64,000 bases of DNA from Promicromonospora iranensis (GTDB taxonomy: Bacteria > Actinomycetota > Actinomycetes > Actinomycetales > Cellulomonadaceae). Shown here piece after piece: positions 43,564 through 52,324 of the stretch. The notes beneath the pieces are model-generated. The model was not told the DNA's origin. It worked only from the letters and a program-made list of their open reading frames with translations, and made no database searches. Made by a program: the position numbers and the translations under genes. The DNA lies in assembly GCF_028994775.1 (NCBI RefSeq), contig NZ_JAJQMN010000008.1, positions 1 through 64,000 of the forward strand, in the 5' to 3' direction. Within the stretch, counting starts at the first letter, position 1. Every line of letters begins with the position of its first letter.

Positions 43564-44316
43564 GTGGGCACAGTCTTCTATCTCCCCGGATCTGCAGTGT
43601 CGGCCGTAGACTCGGCTGGTCCAAGTGGTCCACGTCCGGTTTCGAACGTGGAAACATCCGCCAGCAGAGAATCCCGTGGTGCAATGACAGGATCAAGGGA
43701 GGCCCTGCCCGATGTCGACGGGCCCGGGCTCACGCTCGGCGATCGCGCTGCGATCGCCTTGACCGAGTACCGCGAGGGCAACCACCAGGCACTAGGTGAT
43801 CTGGTCCGCGAGGCGACGCCGCTGCTCTGGCACACGGTCCGCGCGCAGGGCGTCGATCACGACGCCGCCGAGGACGTGGTGCAGAGCACCTGGGTGGCCC
43901 TCGTCCGTCACGCCGACTCGATCGCGGAGCCCAAGGCTGTGCTGAAGTGGCTCCTGGTGACGGCGAAGCGCGCCGCGTGGGAGGTCGTGCGCAAGCACCG
44001 TGACGACGAGAAGCGCCGCACCGAGCTCCCGGACGACAGCCCGGAGCACCCGATGGCCCTTCCTGCGAAGGATCCGCTGCCGGACGACGAGGTGCTGCGC
44101 GAGGAACGCGACCGCCTCCTGTGGATGTCGCTCCAGAAACTTCCCGGACGCTGCCAAGAGCTGCTGCGTCTGGTTTCGCTCGCCGACCGGCCGGACTACC
44201 GGTACATCTCGGCGGCGATCGGAATGCCGATGGGCTCCATCGGCTCAACTCGTGGACGCTGCTTGGCGAAGCTGCGCACCATCCTCGACGAGCAGGGGGA
44301 CTTCTCGTGGACCTGA
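43564..44316 (+). CDS. Sigma-70 family (ECF-like) sigma factor of the protease module
   Basis: A 250-residue sigma factor. Region 2 (VDHDAAEDVVQSTWVALVRH then KWLLVTAKRAAWEVVRKHRD, about residues 98-150) and region 4 (LPGRCQELLRLVSLADRPDY then AAIGMPMGSIGSTRGRCLAK, about 195-240) are clear; there is no region 3 or 1.1. The GTG at 43564 is chosen because GGGGGAG lies 6 bases before it. An ATG at 43684 would drop 40 weakly conserved residues and cannot be excluded. The next gene overlaps its end by 10 bases, so the two are translationally coupled. It is the first gene of the subtilisin/CHAT cluster and the likely activator of it. Confidence 0.88.
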   Translation: MGTVFYLPGSAVSAVDSAGPSGPRPVSNVETSASRESRGAMTGSREALPDVDGPGLTLGDRAAIALTEYREGNHQALGDLVREATPLLWHTVRAQGVDHDAAEDVVQSTWVALVRHADSIAEPKAVLKWLLVTAKRAAWEVVRKHRDDEKRRTELPDDSPEHPMALPAKDPLPDDEVLREERDRLLWMSLQKLPGRCQELLRLVSLADRPDYRYISAAIGMPMGSIGSTRGRCLAKLRTILDEQGDFSWT

Positions 44317-44867
44317 CGCCGGAACCCAACAAGGACGAAGAGGCCGTGGGGGACCTCTCGTTCGACCCGAAGGGCATGCTCGACGCCGACGACGGGGCTG
44401 TGCTGACCCGTCTTGCCCAGCTGGTCGATGCGATGGACCCGGTGCCGAGCGACCTCGTCGAGCGGTCTCTGTTCGCGGTCACCCTGGCCGGCCTGGAGGC
44501 CGACCTGATGGAGGCGGTCTACCTCGACGCGCCGCTCGCCGGCGTCCGGGGGGCCGCCGCGGCAGCGCGTGCTGACGACACAGCGCCCGCCGAGGCGAAG
44601 ACCATCACCTTCACGCACGACTCGCTGACCGTCATGATCAGCCTGTCCCCGTCCGCCGGCGGCCGGGTACGGATCGACGGCTGGGCCGCTCCGGCGGCAG
44701 GCCTCGACGTGGAGCTGCACCGACCGGGGGCCGACGTCGTCACGGTCGCCTCCGACGAGGACGGCCGGTTCTCGTTCGACTCCGTCGAACGAGGCCGCGC
44801 GAGCCTGGTGGTGCGCCGCACCGATGGCGGTGGCGGTGCCGTGAGCACCCCCGTCATCGAACTTTGA
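44307..44867 (+). CDS. Small acidic protein with C-terminal carboxypeptidase-regulatory-like fold
   Basis: A 186-residue cytoplasmic protein of no named family. The first half is acidic and helical (AVLTRLAQLVDAMDPVPSDL, VERSLFAVTLAGLEADLMEA). The second half is beta-rich, and GGRVRIDGWAAPAAGLDVEL then VVTVASDEDGRFSFDSVERG resemble the carboxypeptidase-regulatory-like/prealbumin fold. The GTG at 44307 overlaps the sigma factor stop by 10 bases, with a G-rich ribosome site upstream. Tight coupling to a sigma factor gene makes an anti-sigma or adaptor role plausible, though it has no zinc motif or membrane helix. Function is inferred only from position. Confidence 0.7.
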   Translation: MDLTPEPNKDEEAVGDLSFDPKGMLDADDGAVLTRLAQLVDAMDPVPSDLVERSLFAVTLAGLEADLMEAVYLDAPLAGVRGAAAAARADDTAPAEAKTITFTHDSLTVMISLSPSAGGRVRIDGWAAPAAGLDVELHRPGADVVTVASDEDGRFSFDSVERGRASLVVRRTDGGGGAVSTPVIEL

Positions 44868-44951
44868 ATTTCTGACCTGTTGGATACCTGACCCGGCTGT
44901 GGGGGCGCGGCGGGGTGAGCCGAGTGCGCCTATCGATGGAGAGGTACTGCT

Positions 44952-46508
44952 GTGAGTGAGCCCATGCCCGAGTCCGAGCTGCGCGTCCGAGACCATTTCG
45001 GGACGTGGCGCCCGGCGAGGGACCTGGACCCGGCGGAGGTCACGTCGCGTCGTGGCGGTCGCGTGATGCCGACCCAGTATGTTTCCGACCGCCTGATCGT
45101 TCGTGGACGGTCTGACGGCGAGGACGCCGTCATGGCCGCAGTTCGTGATCGCGCACAGGCACGCGGCCTGGCCATCGAGGAAGTTGCTTTGCAACTGGCG
45201 GCGTCACGGGAGGGGGAGAACCCACTCGACTCCCGGCATGGCGTTGTGTTCCAAGTGGCGGCAGGCGAGGACAGCGTCGGAGACGGGGACGCGTGGGACC
45301 TCATGGACGAGGTCGCTGAGGTACTGGCGGAGGACGACCGCTCACGGGTTTCGCTGGACCACCTCGTCGTCGGGCACCAGAAGTGGGAGCCGCACGGGCC
45401 TCCTAGCTCGCGTTCACCCGCAAGCTTCCTGGGCCCCGCGCCGCTGCGCGCACACGCGGAAGGCACGACACCTTTCGTCACCGCGGCCGGGGTTGCTCGG
45501 CCCGTCGTCGCGGTCCTCGACTCGGGTATTGGCGCGCATCCCTGGTTCGAGGAAGCCGGGAACATCGTGATCCGGGACGCGATGGTGGACGGAGAGCCCC
45601 TCGGCACGAGCGCTGAGGACGAGCCACTGTACGACTGCGAGGTACGCGGCCGCCGTCGTGACCGTGCGGACGAGCTTGACACCTACGCAGGGCACGGCAC
45701 GTTCATCGCGGGCGTCGTGCACCAGGTATGTCCCGACGCTGCAATTCTGCCGGTCCGGGTATTCGGCGGGGACGGGCGGGTCAGCGAGTGGGACCTCGCA
45801 CGTACGCTTGAGAAGCTTCTCGAGTACCACCTGCGCGGCATTGCTGGGCAGAAGGGATTCCACCCCGTCGATGTCGTCGTGCTGAGCGCCGGGTTCTATG
45901 CCGAGCACCCAGAGGACGATGACGACTACGACGGTGTGTTGCGCGGGCGCCTGCGGGATCTGCGCCGTGTGGGTGTTCTGGTCGTGCTCTCAGCCGGTAA
46001 CGATGGCTCCGCCAGGCCGACCTACCCGGCGGCGTGGGCACCGAAGGTCCACCGTACGGAGGGGAGAGTCGTACCGCGGGATCCTGCGGATGTCCGACCC
46101 GACTACACGCCACTGCTGGCGGTGACAGCGATGAATCCGGATGGATCGCTCGCTGACTTCAGCAACGACGGCCCATGGGTGACGGCTGTGCGGAACGGCG
46201 TTCGCGTCGTGAGCTCGATGCCTACGACCTTCGACGGCGCGCAGGAGCCGTGGAGGAGCGGCGATGGCCTCCGACAGTCGCTTGATCCCGACAACTTTGT
46301 GGGTGGATTCGGCACGTGGAGCGGCACGTCTTTCGCGGCGCCTACACTCGCGGGTGAGCTGGCCAGGGCCGTGCTTGCTGCACGGGTGGCCACCACCGAA
46401 GGCGGCAACGGGCCCAGCGACGGTATCTCGGCACGTGTGGCGGCCGCATGGAACGCGGTGGCCGCGGTCGGCGACTTGTACGTGGAGGTGCCAGCCATGG
46501 CAGGGTGA
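44952..46508 (+). CDS. Cytoplasmic subtilisin-like S8 serine protease
   Basis: A 518-residue S8 peptidase with the full catalytic triad: Asp190 in VVAVLDSGIGAHP, His248 in YAGHGTFIAGVVHQV and Ser460 in WSGTSFAAPTLAGELA. The oxyanion Asn is in VLSAGNDGS. An N-terminal region of about 180 residues has no signal peptide or membrane helix and resembles no inhibitor pro-domain that I know. The enzyme is thus predicted to stay inside the cell, unlike most actinobacterial subtilases. The GTG at 44952 follows GGAGAGG. It is followed after 42 bases by a CHAT protease gene, suggesting a two-protease pathway. Confidence 0.92.
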   Translation: MSEPMPESELRVRDHFGTWRPARDLDPAEVTSRRGGRVMPTQYVSDRLIVRGRSDGEDAVMAAVRDRAQARGLAIEEVALQLAASREGENPLDSRHGVVFQVAAGEDSVGDGDAWDLMDEVAEVLAEDDRSRVSLDHLVVGHQKWEPHGPPSSRSPASFLGPAPLRAHAEGTTPFVTAAGVARPVVAVLDSGIGAHPWFEEAGNIVIRDAMVDGEPLGTSAEDEPLYDCEVRGRRRDRADELDTYAGHGTFIAGVVHQVCPDAAILPVRVFGGDGRVSEWDLARTLEKLLEYHLRGIAGQKGFHPVDVVVLSAGFYAEHPEDDDDYDGVLRGRLRDLRRVGVLVVLSAGNDGSARPTYPAAWAPKVHRTEGRVVPRDPADVRPDYTPLLAVTAMNPDGSLADFSNDGPWVTAVRNGVRVVSSMPTTFDGAQEPWRSGDGLRQSLDPDNFVGGFGTWSGTSFAAPTLAGELARAVLAARVATTEGGNGPSDGISARVAAAWNAVAAVGDLYVEVPAMAG

Positions 46509-46550
46509 CCTGCTAGGCGCGCTGTCGCCATGTCGTGTTGGAGGCGCACC

Positions 46551-49148
46551 GTGGACGCGAGACTGGCAGCACTGGGCGAGCGTTATGAAGCCGCCAGAAG
46601 ATGGAACGCACAATACGAACCGGCGAAGGCAGCCGAGGAGTTTCGTGCGCTGCTGTCCGACCTTCCAGTCACTGACGTCGTGGATCGCGCAGCGCAGGAG
46701 GAACACTCGCGTCTTACGACGCGCTGCTGGCTCGGACTCGCCGTCGCGGAGTTCGGCATCTCAGGGGATCTCGATGCCGCTTCGATGCACATTGAACGAG
46801 CTGCGGCCAGTGCGGCATGTGCACCGGACACAGTGAGGTCCAACCTGGTCGGACTGGTCTCAGGGCAGCGCGGGGTGCTACTGCTTCGAGTGGGAAAATT
46901 CTCCGAGGCCGCCGAACACATCTCTGACTCGATCAGGTCCCATGCCCCGGACGACCATCGCAGCTTCGCTATCGACCACCTGAACCGAGGCTTTGCGGTG
47001 TCGCAGTCGGGCCGGCTTCATGATGCGTTGCGAGACTACGAGGTGGCGCGAGATCGCTCGGCGCTCGCCGGAAGCAGCGTGACCCAGGCATCGGCCTTGC
47101 ACAATATTGGCTACGTGCGCCACCTTCTCGGTGACCTCCCGGGTGCCTTGACCGCTATGGAAGAGTCGCGCAGCCTCCTCCCGGACGGCGCGCGGGGGAT
47201 CGAGAACCTGGGTCGCGCGGAGGTGCTCTTCGAGGCGGGGCTGGTCGTGGATGCCGAGACGATGCTCGGTAGGACAGTGCCCGAGCTAGCAGAATCCAGG
47301 CTCCGCCCAGAGCGCGCCGAGGCCGAACACTACTGGGCGCGAAGCTTGCTCGCGTTGAAGCGTTTTGACGAGGCGCAGCGTGTGGCTGGTCGGGCTCGCC
47401 GGCATTTCGAAGCAGCTGGCCATGCACCCCGCGCAGTGCTGGCGCGCGTGCTAGAACTCGAAGCCGCCCTCGCGCCTGCCCGGCGGGCTGGGCCGATCTC
47501 CCGAGGGGCGGCGCGACGCCGAGCGGGCCAGGCGCTCGCCGCCGCTCGTCAGGGCGACGCGGCCGGACCGGTCCTCGGCCAACACCCTGGTCACGCCGCG
47601 CGCTTGGTAGCCGCGCAGTGGTTTCTCCTCGCGGGGGACCTCGACTCCGCGCGTGCCACGTTGCAAGAACTGCCGCGTGGCATGTCGAGTGCTCCGTTGA
47701 CGATGCGGATCCAGCACTACACCGCACACGCGGAGTTGGCATTCGCGGCGGGTAATCGGGCCAAAGGACTCCGTGCGGTCCGGGCAGGCTTGGGCTTGCT
47801 TGCGGACCACCGCAGCAGGTTGGGTTCGGTCGAGTCGGTGACGGCCGCCGCAACGCATGGTGTGGACCTGACGCGCATCGATGTAGGAGCGGCCGCTCGC
47901 ACCGGAAGGGCTTCGGCTCTGTTCGACGCGCTGGAGCGAGGTCGTGCCACGTTTGCTGGCACGGGCCGGGTCACCCCGCCGGATGACCCGGAAGCCGCCG
48001 CACTCCTTACCGAAGCGCGGGGTCTGTTGGCCAAGGCTCGTGAGGTAGATGCGGATGGCGCCAAGGAGCGTGAACGCCTTACCCGCCGCGCACATCGGAT
48101 CCAGAACGAGGTGCGTGAGCGTTCCTGGCGGCATGCGGGCAACGCGGGCGGGGTACAGCGGCCTGTGACAGCCCATGAACTGCGCAGTCTCCTCTCTGAG
48201 CGTGGTGACGAGGCCGCGGTCGTGGCCAACTTCCTGGTGCACGACGGCGTCCTGCGCTGCGTTCGAGTGGACGCTCGGGTGGTGACGACCATCGAGTTCG
48301 GATCGTCAGAAGACGCAATCGAACGCGTCCGCCGCCTAGGCGCCGACTTCGCCATGGCCGCCAACGACCTCATCCCGGCGCCCCTGCGCGCAGCCGCCAA
48401 CGCCTCCCTCGCCCGCAACCTCAAGGTCCTCGACGACATCCTGCTCGCGCCCCTTCGCGCCGACGGTGACCTCTACGTCGTAGCCCGGGAGCCCTTGCTC
48501 AGCGTCCCCTGGACCGCGCTTCCCTCGCGCAGCGGCCTCCGCACCGCCGTCAACTCGTACGTCGCCCGGGGCCGCACCCACGCCCGCCCCAGCGGCAAAC
48601 GCCGACTCCTGGCAGCGGCCGGCCCCGGCGTGAAGCACGGCACCGAGGAGGCCCACGCCGTCGGCCGGCAGTGGGCGGGCGCAACGGTGCTGACCGGGGA
48701 GCACGCCGTTACCGAGCACGTCCGCACCGCCCTTGCCACGCACGACGTCGTGCACCTCGCCACCCACGGTCAGCACGACGCCGACAACCCGCTCTTCGCG
48801 AGCATCGACCTCGCCGACGGCCCGCTGTTCGCCCACGAGCTCGACGGGACACCGCTGCCGGGATCGGTGGTGATCCTGTCGTCGTGCGAGGTCGGCGGTT
48901 CCACCCAGGTGCTCGGCGGCGAGGTCCTGGGCCTCACCTCGGTGCTCCTTCGCCTCGGCGCCCGCGCCGTCATCGCGTCGGTCGCCAAGCTCTCCGACGA
49001 GCTGGCCGCCCGCGTCATGCCGCGTCTGCACGCCCACCTGCGGGAGTCCGACGATCCGGAGGCTGCGCTCGCGGCAGCCCTCAAGGACGTCGCCGAGCCG
49101 GTGCCGCTCGTGTGCTTCAGCTCGGTCGAAGGCCTCGCCACCGCATGA
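46551..49148 (+). CDS. TPR-CHAT domain protease, copy 1
   Basis: An 865-residue protein. An N-terminal helical repeat region (about residues 20-430) contains TPR-like units such as LHNIGYVRHLLGDLPGALTA and FAIDHLNRGFAVSQSGRLHD. The C-terminal CHAT domain (about 560-865), a caspase-like clan CD fold, has His739 in VVHLATHGQHD and Cys779 in VVILSSCEVGGS. Both catalytic residues are present, so it should be an active cysteine protease with the repeats as sensor or autoinhibitor. GTG at 46551 is chosen because GGAGG lies 6 bases before it; an ATG at 46530 would add seven residues without a ribosome site. Base composition changes within the gene near 48.3 kb. Confidence 0.9.
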   Translation: MDARLAALGERYEAARRWNAQYEPAKAAEEFRALLSDLPVTDVVDRAAQEEHSRLTTRCWLGLAVAEFGISGDLDAASMHIERAAASAACAPDTVRSNLVGLVSGQRGVLLLRVGKFSEAAEHISDSIRSHAPDDHRSFAIDHLNRGFAVSQSGRLHDALRDYEVARDRSALAGSSVTQASALHNIGYVRHLLGDLPGALTAMEESRSLLPDGARGIENLGRAEVLFEAGLVVDAETMLGRTVPELAESRLRPERAEAEHYWARSLLALKRFDEAQRVAGRARRHFEAAGHAPRAVLARVLELEAALAPARRAGPISRGAARRRAGQALAAARQGDAAGPVLGQHPGHAARLVAAQWFLLAGDLDSARATLQELPRGMSSAPLTMRIQHYTAHAELAFAAGNRAKGLRAVRAGLGLLADHRSRLGSVESVTAAATHGVDLTRIDVGAAARTGRASALFDALERGRATFAGTGRVTPPDDPEAAALLTEARGLLAKAREVDADGAKERERLTRRAHRIQNEVRERSWRHAGNAGGVQRPVTAHELRSLLSERGDEAAVVANFLVHDGVLRCVRVDARVVTTIEFGSSEDAIERVRRLGADFAMAANDLIPAPLRAAANASLARNLKVLDDILLAPLRADGDLYVVAREPLLSVPWTALPSRSGLRTAVNSYVARGRTHARPSGKRRLLAAAGPGVKHGTEEAHAVGRQWAGATVLTGEHAVTEHVRTALATHDVVHLATHGQHDADNPLFASIDLADGPLFAHELDGTPLPGSVVILSSCEVGGSTQVLGGEVLGLTSVLLRLGARAVIASVAKLSDELAARVMPRLHAHLRESDDPEAALAAALKDVAEPVPLVCFSSVEGLATA

Positions 49149-49226
49149 CGTTGAACGGGTGAATCCCGATCATCGCCGACACCTTCGCCCGGCCCGAGCT
49201 CCTGACCTGCGGCGTCGGAAAGGGCG

Positions 49227-49256
49227 GTGACATCAGGCCACGCACCCCGCTAGCGT
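49227..49256 (+). promoter_or_regulatory. Candidate promoter for the second CHAT gene
   Basis: GTGACA (49227-49232), an 18-base spacer and TAGCGT (49251-49256), in the 156-base gap between the CHAT genes. The second copy may be transcribed separately. Confidence 0.45.
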
Positions 49257-49304
49257 GTCCCGCCTGACGCGCGTGAGGGCGCGGAAAAGGCAACCGGGGG
49301 CGAC

Positions 49305-51902
49305 ATGTGGCCGGAAATTGAGGCGGAGCTGCTGGCCGCGCGGGAGCTCAACTCCCGTTCGCGGCCGGGTGATGCTCTGCCGCGGTTCCGGCAGGTGCTC
49401 GACCGGCTCCGGGTCATGGACCCCACCGCCTTCGAGGCCGCCGACCACGAGCGTTGGACCGAGGGCATGGTCCGTTCGCTGGCGGGCGAGGCAGTTTCCG
49501 TCCAGGCCGTCGAAGACACGCTCGACAAGCCGCTGGCGATCCTCGAGGACGCCGATGCCCGCACCGAGACCACTACGCCGGCGGTCCGGGCGCGCCTCGC
49601 GGCCGTCATCGAGGGGACGCGCGGACTGCTTCTCCAGCGTGCGGGCCGGCAGCTCGACGCCATGGCCGCCTTCGACAGGGTGCTCGCGGACCCGGCGCAG
49701 CTCCCCGCCCGTGACCTCGCGGCGGCGCTGCTCAACCGGGGTGCCACCGCAATCGAGCTGGGCCGGCTCGACTCGGCACTCCGGGACTTCGACGTCTGCC
49801 ACGACAAGGCGATGCGGGCCGGCTTGTCCGCCGTCGCCTCCCTCGCCCTGCACAACACCGGCTTCGTGCGTTACGCGCTCGGCGACCTGCCGGGGGCGCT
49901 GCGGGCCATGGCTGCGGCCCGCGCCGTCGATCCGGAGCGGGACGACGGCCTCCTGGAGATCGGGCGCGGCGCCGTCCTCTACGAGGCCGGGCTGCTGGAG
50001 GACGCCGAGCGCGTGCTCACCCAGGCCATCTCGCGCATGACCGGCCCCGGCCGGGCGCCGCACCGCGCCGAGGCCGAGTACTTCCGCGCGCGCTGCCTCA
50101 TGGCGTTGCACCGATGGGACGAGGGCCGTGCCAGTGCGGCCGTCGCCCGGCGGCACTACGCCGGCGTGGGCCACCCGCAGCGGGCTGCGGTCGCACACGT
50201 CGCGGAGCTGGAGGCGATCCTCCTGCCGATCCGGCGTGGCGAGGCGCCAGTACCGGACGACGCGCGCCACCGCGCCGAGCAGGCGCTCCAGGCCGCGGAG
50301 GCCGGCGACGAGGTCGACCCGCTCCTCGGTCAGCACCCCGGGCTGGCCGCGCGCTTCGTCGCCGCGCAGTGGTACGTCCTGGCCGACGACGTCGCGGCCG
50401 CCCGTGCCGTCCTCGACAACCTCCCGGACCGCGTGGCCGACGCCCCGCTGAGCACCCGGATCCAGCAGCAGACCGTGCTCGCCCAGATCGCGTTCGCGTC
50501 GGGGGACCGGGACAAGGGCATCGCCGCCGTGCGCGCGGGACTCAGCCTGCTCGCCGACCACCGCGTGGGCCTCGGCTCGGTGGAGTCCGTGACGGCCGCC
50601 GCGGCGCACGGGGTCGACCTCCAGCGGACCGACGTCGAGGCCGCCGTCCGGACGGGCCGACCTGATGCCCTGTTCGAGGCGCTCGAACGCGGCCGCGCCA
50701 CGTTCGCCGGAGTGGGCGGCGCCGCCGCGCCGGACGACCCCGCCGTGCGTGCGCTCGTCACGGAGGCCCGCGGTCTCGTCGTCCGGGCCCGCACCCTCAC
50801 GGAGCAGGAGAGCGCCGCCGAGCGTGCGTACCTGTTCGAGCGGTCCGGCAGGCTCCTGGCGACCGCCCGTGAACGCGCATGGCACCGTACGGGCGCCGAC
50901 GAGGCCGCGGCCGAGGAACGTCCCGCCACCGTCGCGGACGTACGCGCGCTCCTGTCCGCCCGCGACGACGGAGCGGTGGTCGCCAACTTCCTGGTGATCG
51001 ACGGCGTCCTGCGGTGCGTCCGTCTCGACGCGAACGGCGAGCGAATCGTGGACCTGGGCACCCGGGCCGACGTCGCCGAGCGGGTGCTGCGCGCCCGTGC
51101 CGATCTCGGGGTGTGCGCCAACGACCTCGTACCCACCGCCCTGCGCGCCGTCGCCCGGCGCTCCCTGACCCGCAACCTGCGTGCGCTCGACGAGGTCCTC
51201 GCCGTACCCCTGGCGGCCGACGGCCCGCTGTACGTCATCGGCCGGGACCCGCTCGTCGGAGTGCCCTGGACCGCGCTCCCGTCCCGCCGGGGCAAGCGCA
51301 CCACCATGCGCTCCTACGCGGCGCGCGGCCGGGCACACCCGCGGCCGGGGGAGGGACACCGGCTCCTCGCCGCACACGGGCGCGGCGTGACGCTCGGCGC
51401 GAGCGAGGTCCGGGCCGTGGGCACGGTGTGGCCGGGCGCAACCGTTCTCACCGGCTCCACCGCCACGACGACGGCGGTGCGCGAGGCCCTCGCCACGCAC
51501 GACATCGTGCACCTGGCGACCCACGGCAGGCACGACGCCGACAACCCGCTCTTCGCCTCCATCGACCTGGCCGACGGCCCGCTGTTCGCCCACGAGCTCG
51601 ACGGCATCCGGTTGCCCGGCTCGGTCGTGATCCTGTCGGCATGCGAGGTCGGCGGATCGTCCCAGGTCGTCGGGGGCGAGGTCCTGGGCCTGACGGCCGT
51701 CCTCCTGCGGCTCGGCGCCCGCGCCGTCGTCGCCGCGGTCGCCCCGCTGTCCGACGCCGTCGCCGCCCGCGTGATGCCCCGGTTCCACGCCCACCTCCGC
51801 GCGACCGACGACCCGGAGGCGGCGCTGGCGGCGGCGCTCGCGGACGAGCCGGATCCGGCCCCCCTGGTCTGCTTCGGCTCCCTGGAGGGCCTGCCCCGCT
51901 GA
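49305..51902 (+). CDS. TPR-CHAT domain protease, copy 2
   Basis: An 865-residue paralogue of the preceding protein, similar throughout and near-identical in the CHAT core (for example HDADNPLFASIDLADGPLFA occurs in both). TPR-like units occur at about residues 100-430 (LLNRGATAIELGRLDSALRD, LHNTGFVRYALGDLPGALRA). CHAT catalytic His740 is in IVHLATHGRHD and Cys780 in VVILSACEVGGS. The N-terminal 90 residues differ most from copy 1, which may give each copy a different input. ATG start at 49305. It closes the protease module and is followed by the L10 leader of the core rplJ operon. Confidence 0.9.
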   Translation: MWPEIEAELLAARELNSRSRPGDALPRFRQVLDRLRVMDPTAFEAADHERWTEGMVRSLAGEAVSVQAVEDTLDKPLAILEDADARTETTTPAVRARLAAVIEGTRGLLLQRAGRQLDAMAAFDRVLADPAQLPARDLAAALLNRGATAIELGRLDSALRDFDVCHDKAMRAGLSAVASLALHNTGFVRYALGDLPGALRAMAAARAVDPERDDGLLEIGRGAVLYEAGLLEDAERVLTQAISRMTGPGRAPHRAEAEYFRARCLMALHRWDEGRASAAVARRHYAGVGHPQRAAVAHVAELEAILLPIRRGEAPVPDDARHRAEQALQAAEAGDEVDPLLGQHPGLAARFVAAQWYVLADDVAAARAVLDNLPDRVADAPLSTRIQQQTVLAQIAFASGDRDKGIAAVRAGLSLLADHRVGLGSVESVTAAAAHGVDLQRTDVEAAVRTGRPDALFEALERGRATFAGVGGAAAPDDPAVRALVTEARGLVVRARTLTEQESAAERAYLFERSGRLLATARERAWHRTGADEAAAEERPATVADVRALLSARDDGAVVANFLVIDGVLRCVRLDANGERIVDLGTRADVAERVLRARADLGVCANDLVPTALRAVARRSLTRNLRALDEVLAVPLAADGPLYVIGRDPLVGVPWTALPSRRGKRTTMRSYAARGRAHPRPGEGHRLLAAHGRGVTLGASEVRAVGTVWPGATVLTGSTATTTAVREALATHDIVHLATHGRHDADNPLFASIDLADGPLFAHELDGIRLPGSVVILSACEVGGSSQVVGGEVLGLTAVLLRLGARAVVAAVAPLSDAVAARVMPRFHAHLRATDDPEAALAAALADEPDPAPLVCFGSLEGLPR

Positions 51903-51921
51903 TGCCCTGGCCCCGTGGGTG

Positions 51922-52011
51922 TCGAACGTAGGGGTAGTGGCTGGATGAGCTCTGACGGGGCGAGCAACCCTACGTTCGGTGGCCGGTAGTGCGACGGAGC
52001 CTACGTTCGGT
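51922..52011. repeat. TACGTTCG direct/inverted repeat cluster
   Basis: GTCGAACGTAGGG (51922-51934) is inverted with respect to CCCTACGTTCGGTGG (51968-51982), which is repeated in direct orientation as GCCTACGTTCGGTGG (51999-52013). It lies between the CHAT gene and the rplJ promoter, where it may terminate the module transcript. No other copy was noticed in the window. Confidence 0.55.
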
Positions 52012-52068
52012 GGGGGCGGAGCGCTGCCGCCGTCAGGCCGCGTGTGGCGCGGGCCACCGCCCTCGCGT

Positions 52069-52097
52069 GTAGCACCACGCGTGTAGCCATGTATGAT
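52069..52097 (+). promoter_or_regulatory. rplJ-rplL promoter
   Basis: A good -10 TATGAT (52092-52097), with weak -35 GTAGCA (52069-52074) at 17 bases. The L10 leader begins just downstream. Confidence 0.5.
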
Positions 52098-52103
52098 TCT
52101 CAG

Positions 52104-52256
52104 GTAACCCAAGACCGCCGGTTGTTGGACGCTGCCCTCCTGCAGGGCAGAAGAAGACCGAAGTCCCGCTGAGAGCGGGGGCCTGCGCAGGTGACGAACT
52201 CGAGTGCGGCCCTGCCGCGCAAACCGAGCCCCGTGCACCTGCGCCGGGGCTCTTTC
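52104..52256 (+). ncRNA. Ribosomal protein L10 leader with attenuator
   Basis: Untranslated leader of rplJ. It contains AACCCAAGACCGCCGG near its start and several stems, in the place and with the composition of the L10(L12)4-binding leader of actinobacteria. It ends in a strong terminator hairpin: GAGCCCCG (52226-52233) with CGGGGCTC (52245-52252), then TTTCTCATTTT. Excess L10 is expected to favour termination. The class call rests on position and terminator, not on a covariance match. Confidence 0.7.
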
Positions 52257-52324
52257 TCATTTTCCGGGGCACGCCCGGGGCGTATGCCCCAGGGGACGGT
52301 GGTACCACCACCGGAAGGATTGCC

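Noticed and set aside
46530-46550. ATG start for the first CHAT gene at 46530
   Set aside because: No ribosome site, whereas GTG at 46551 has GGAGG at ideal spacing and matches the length of the second copy exactly.
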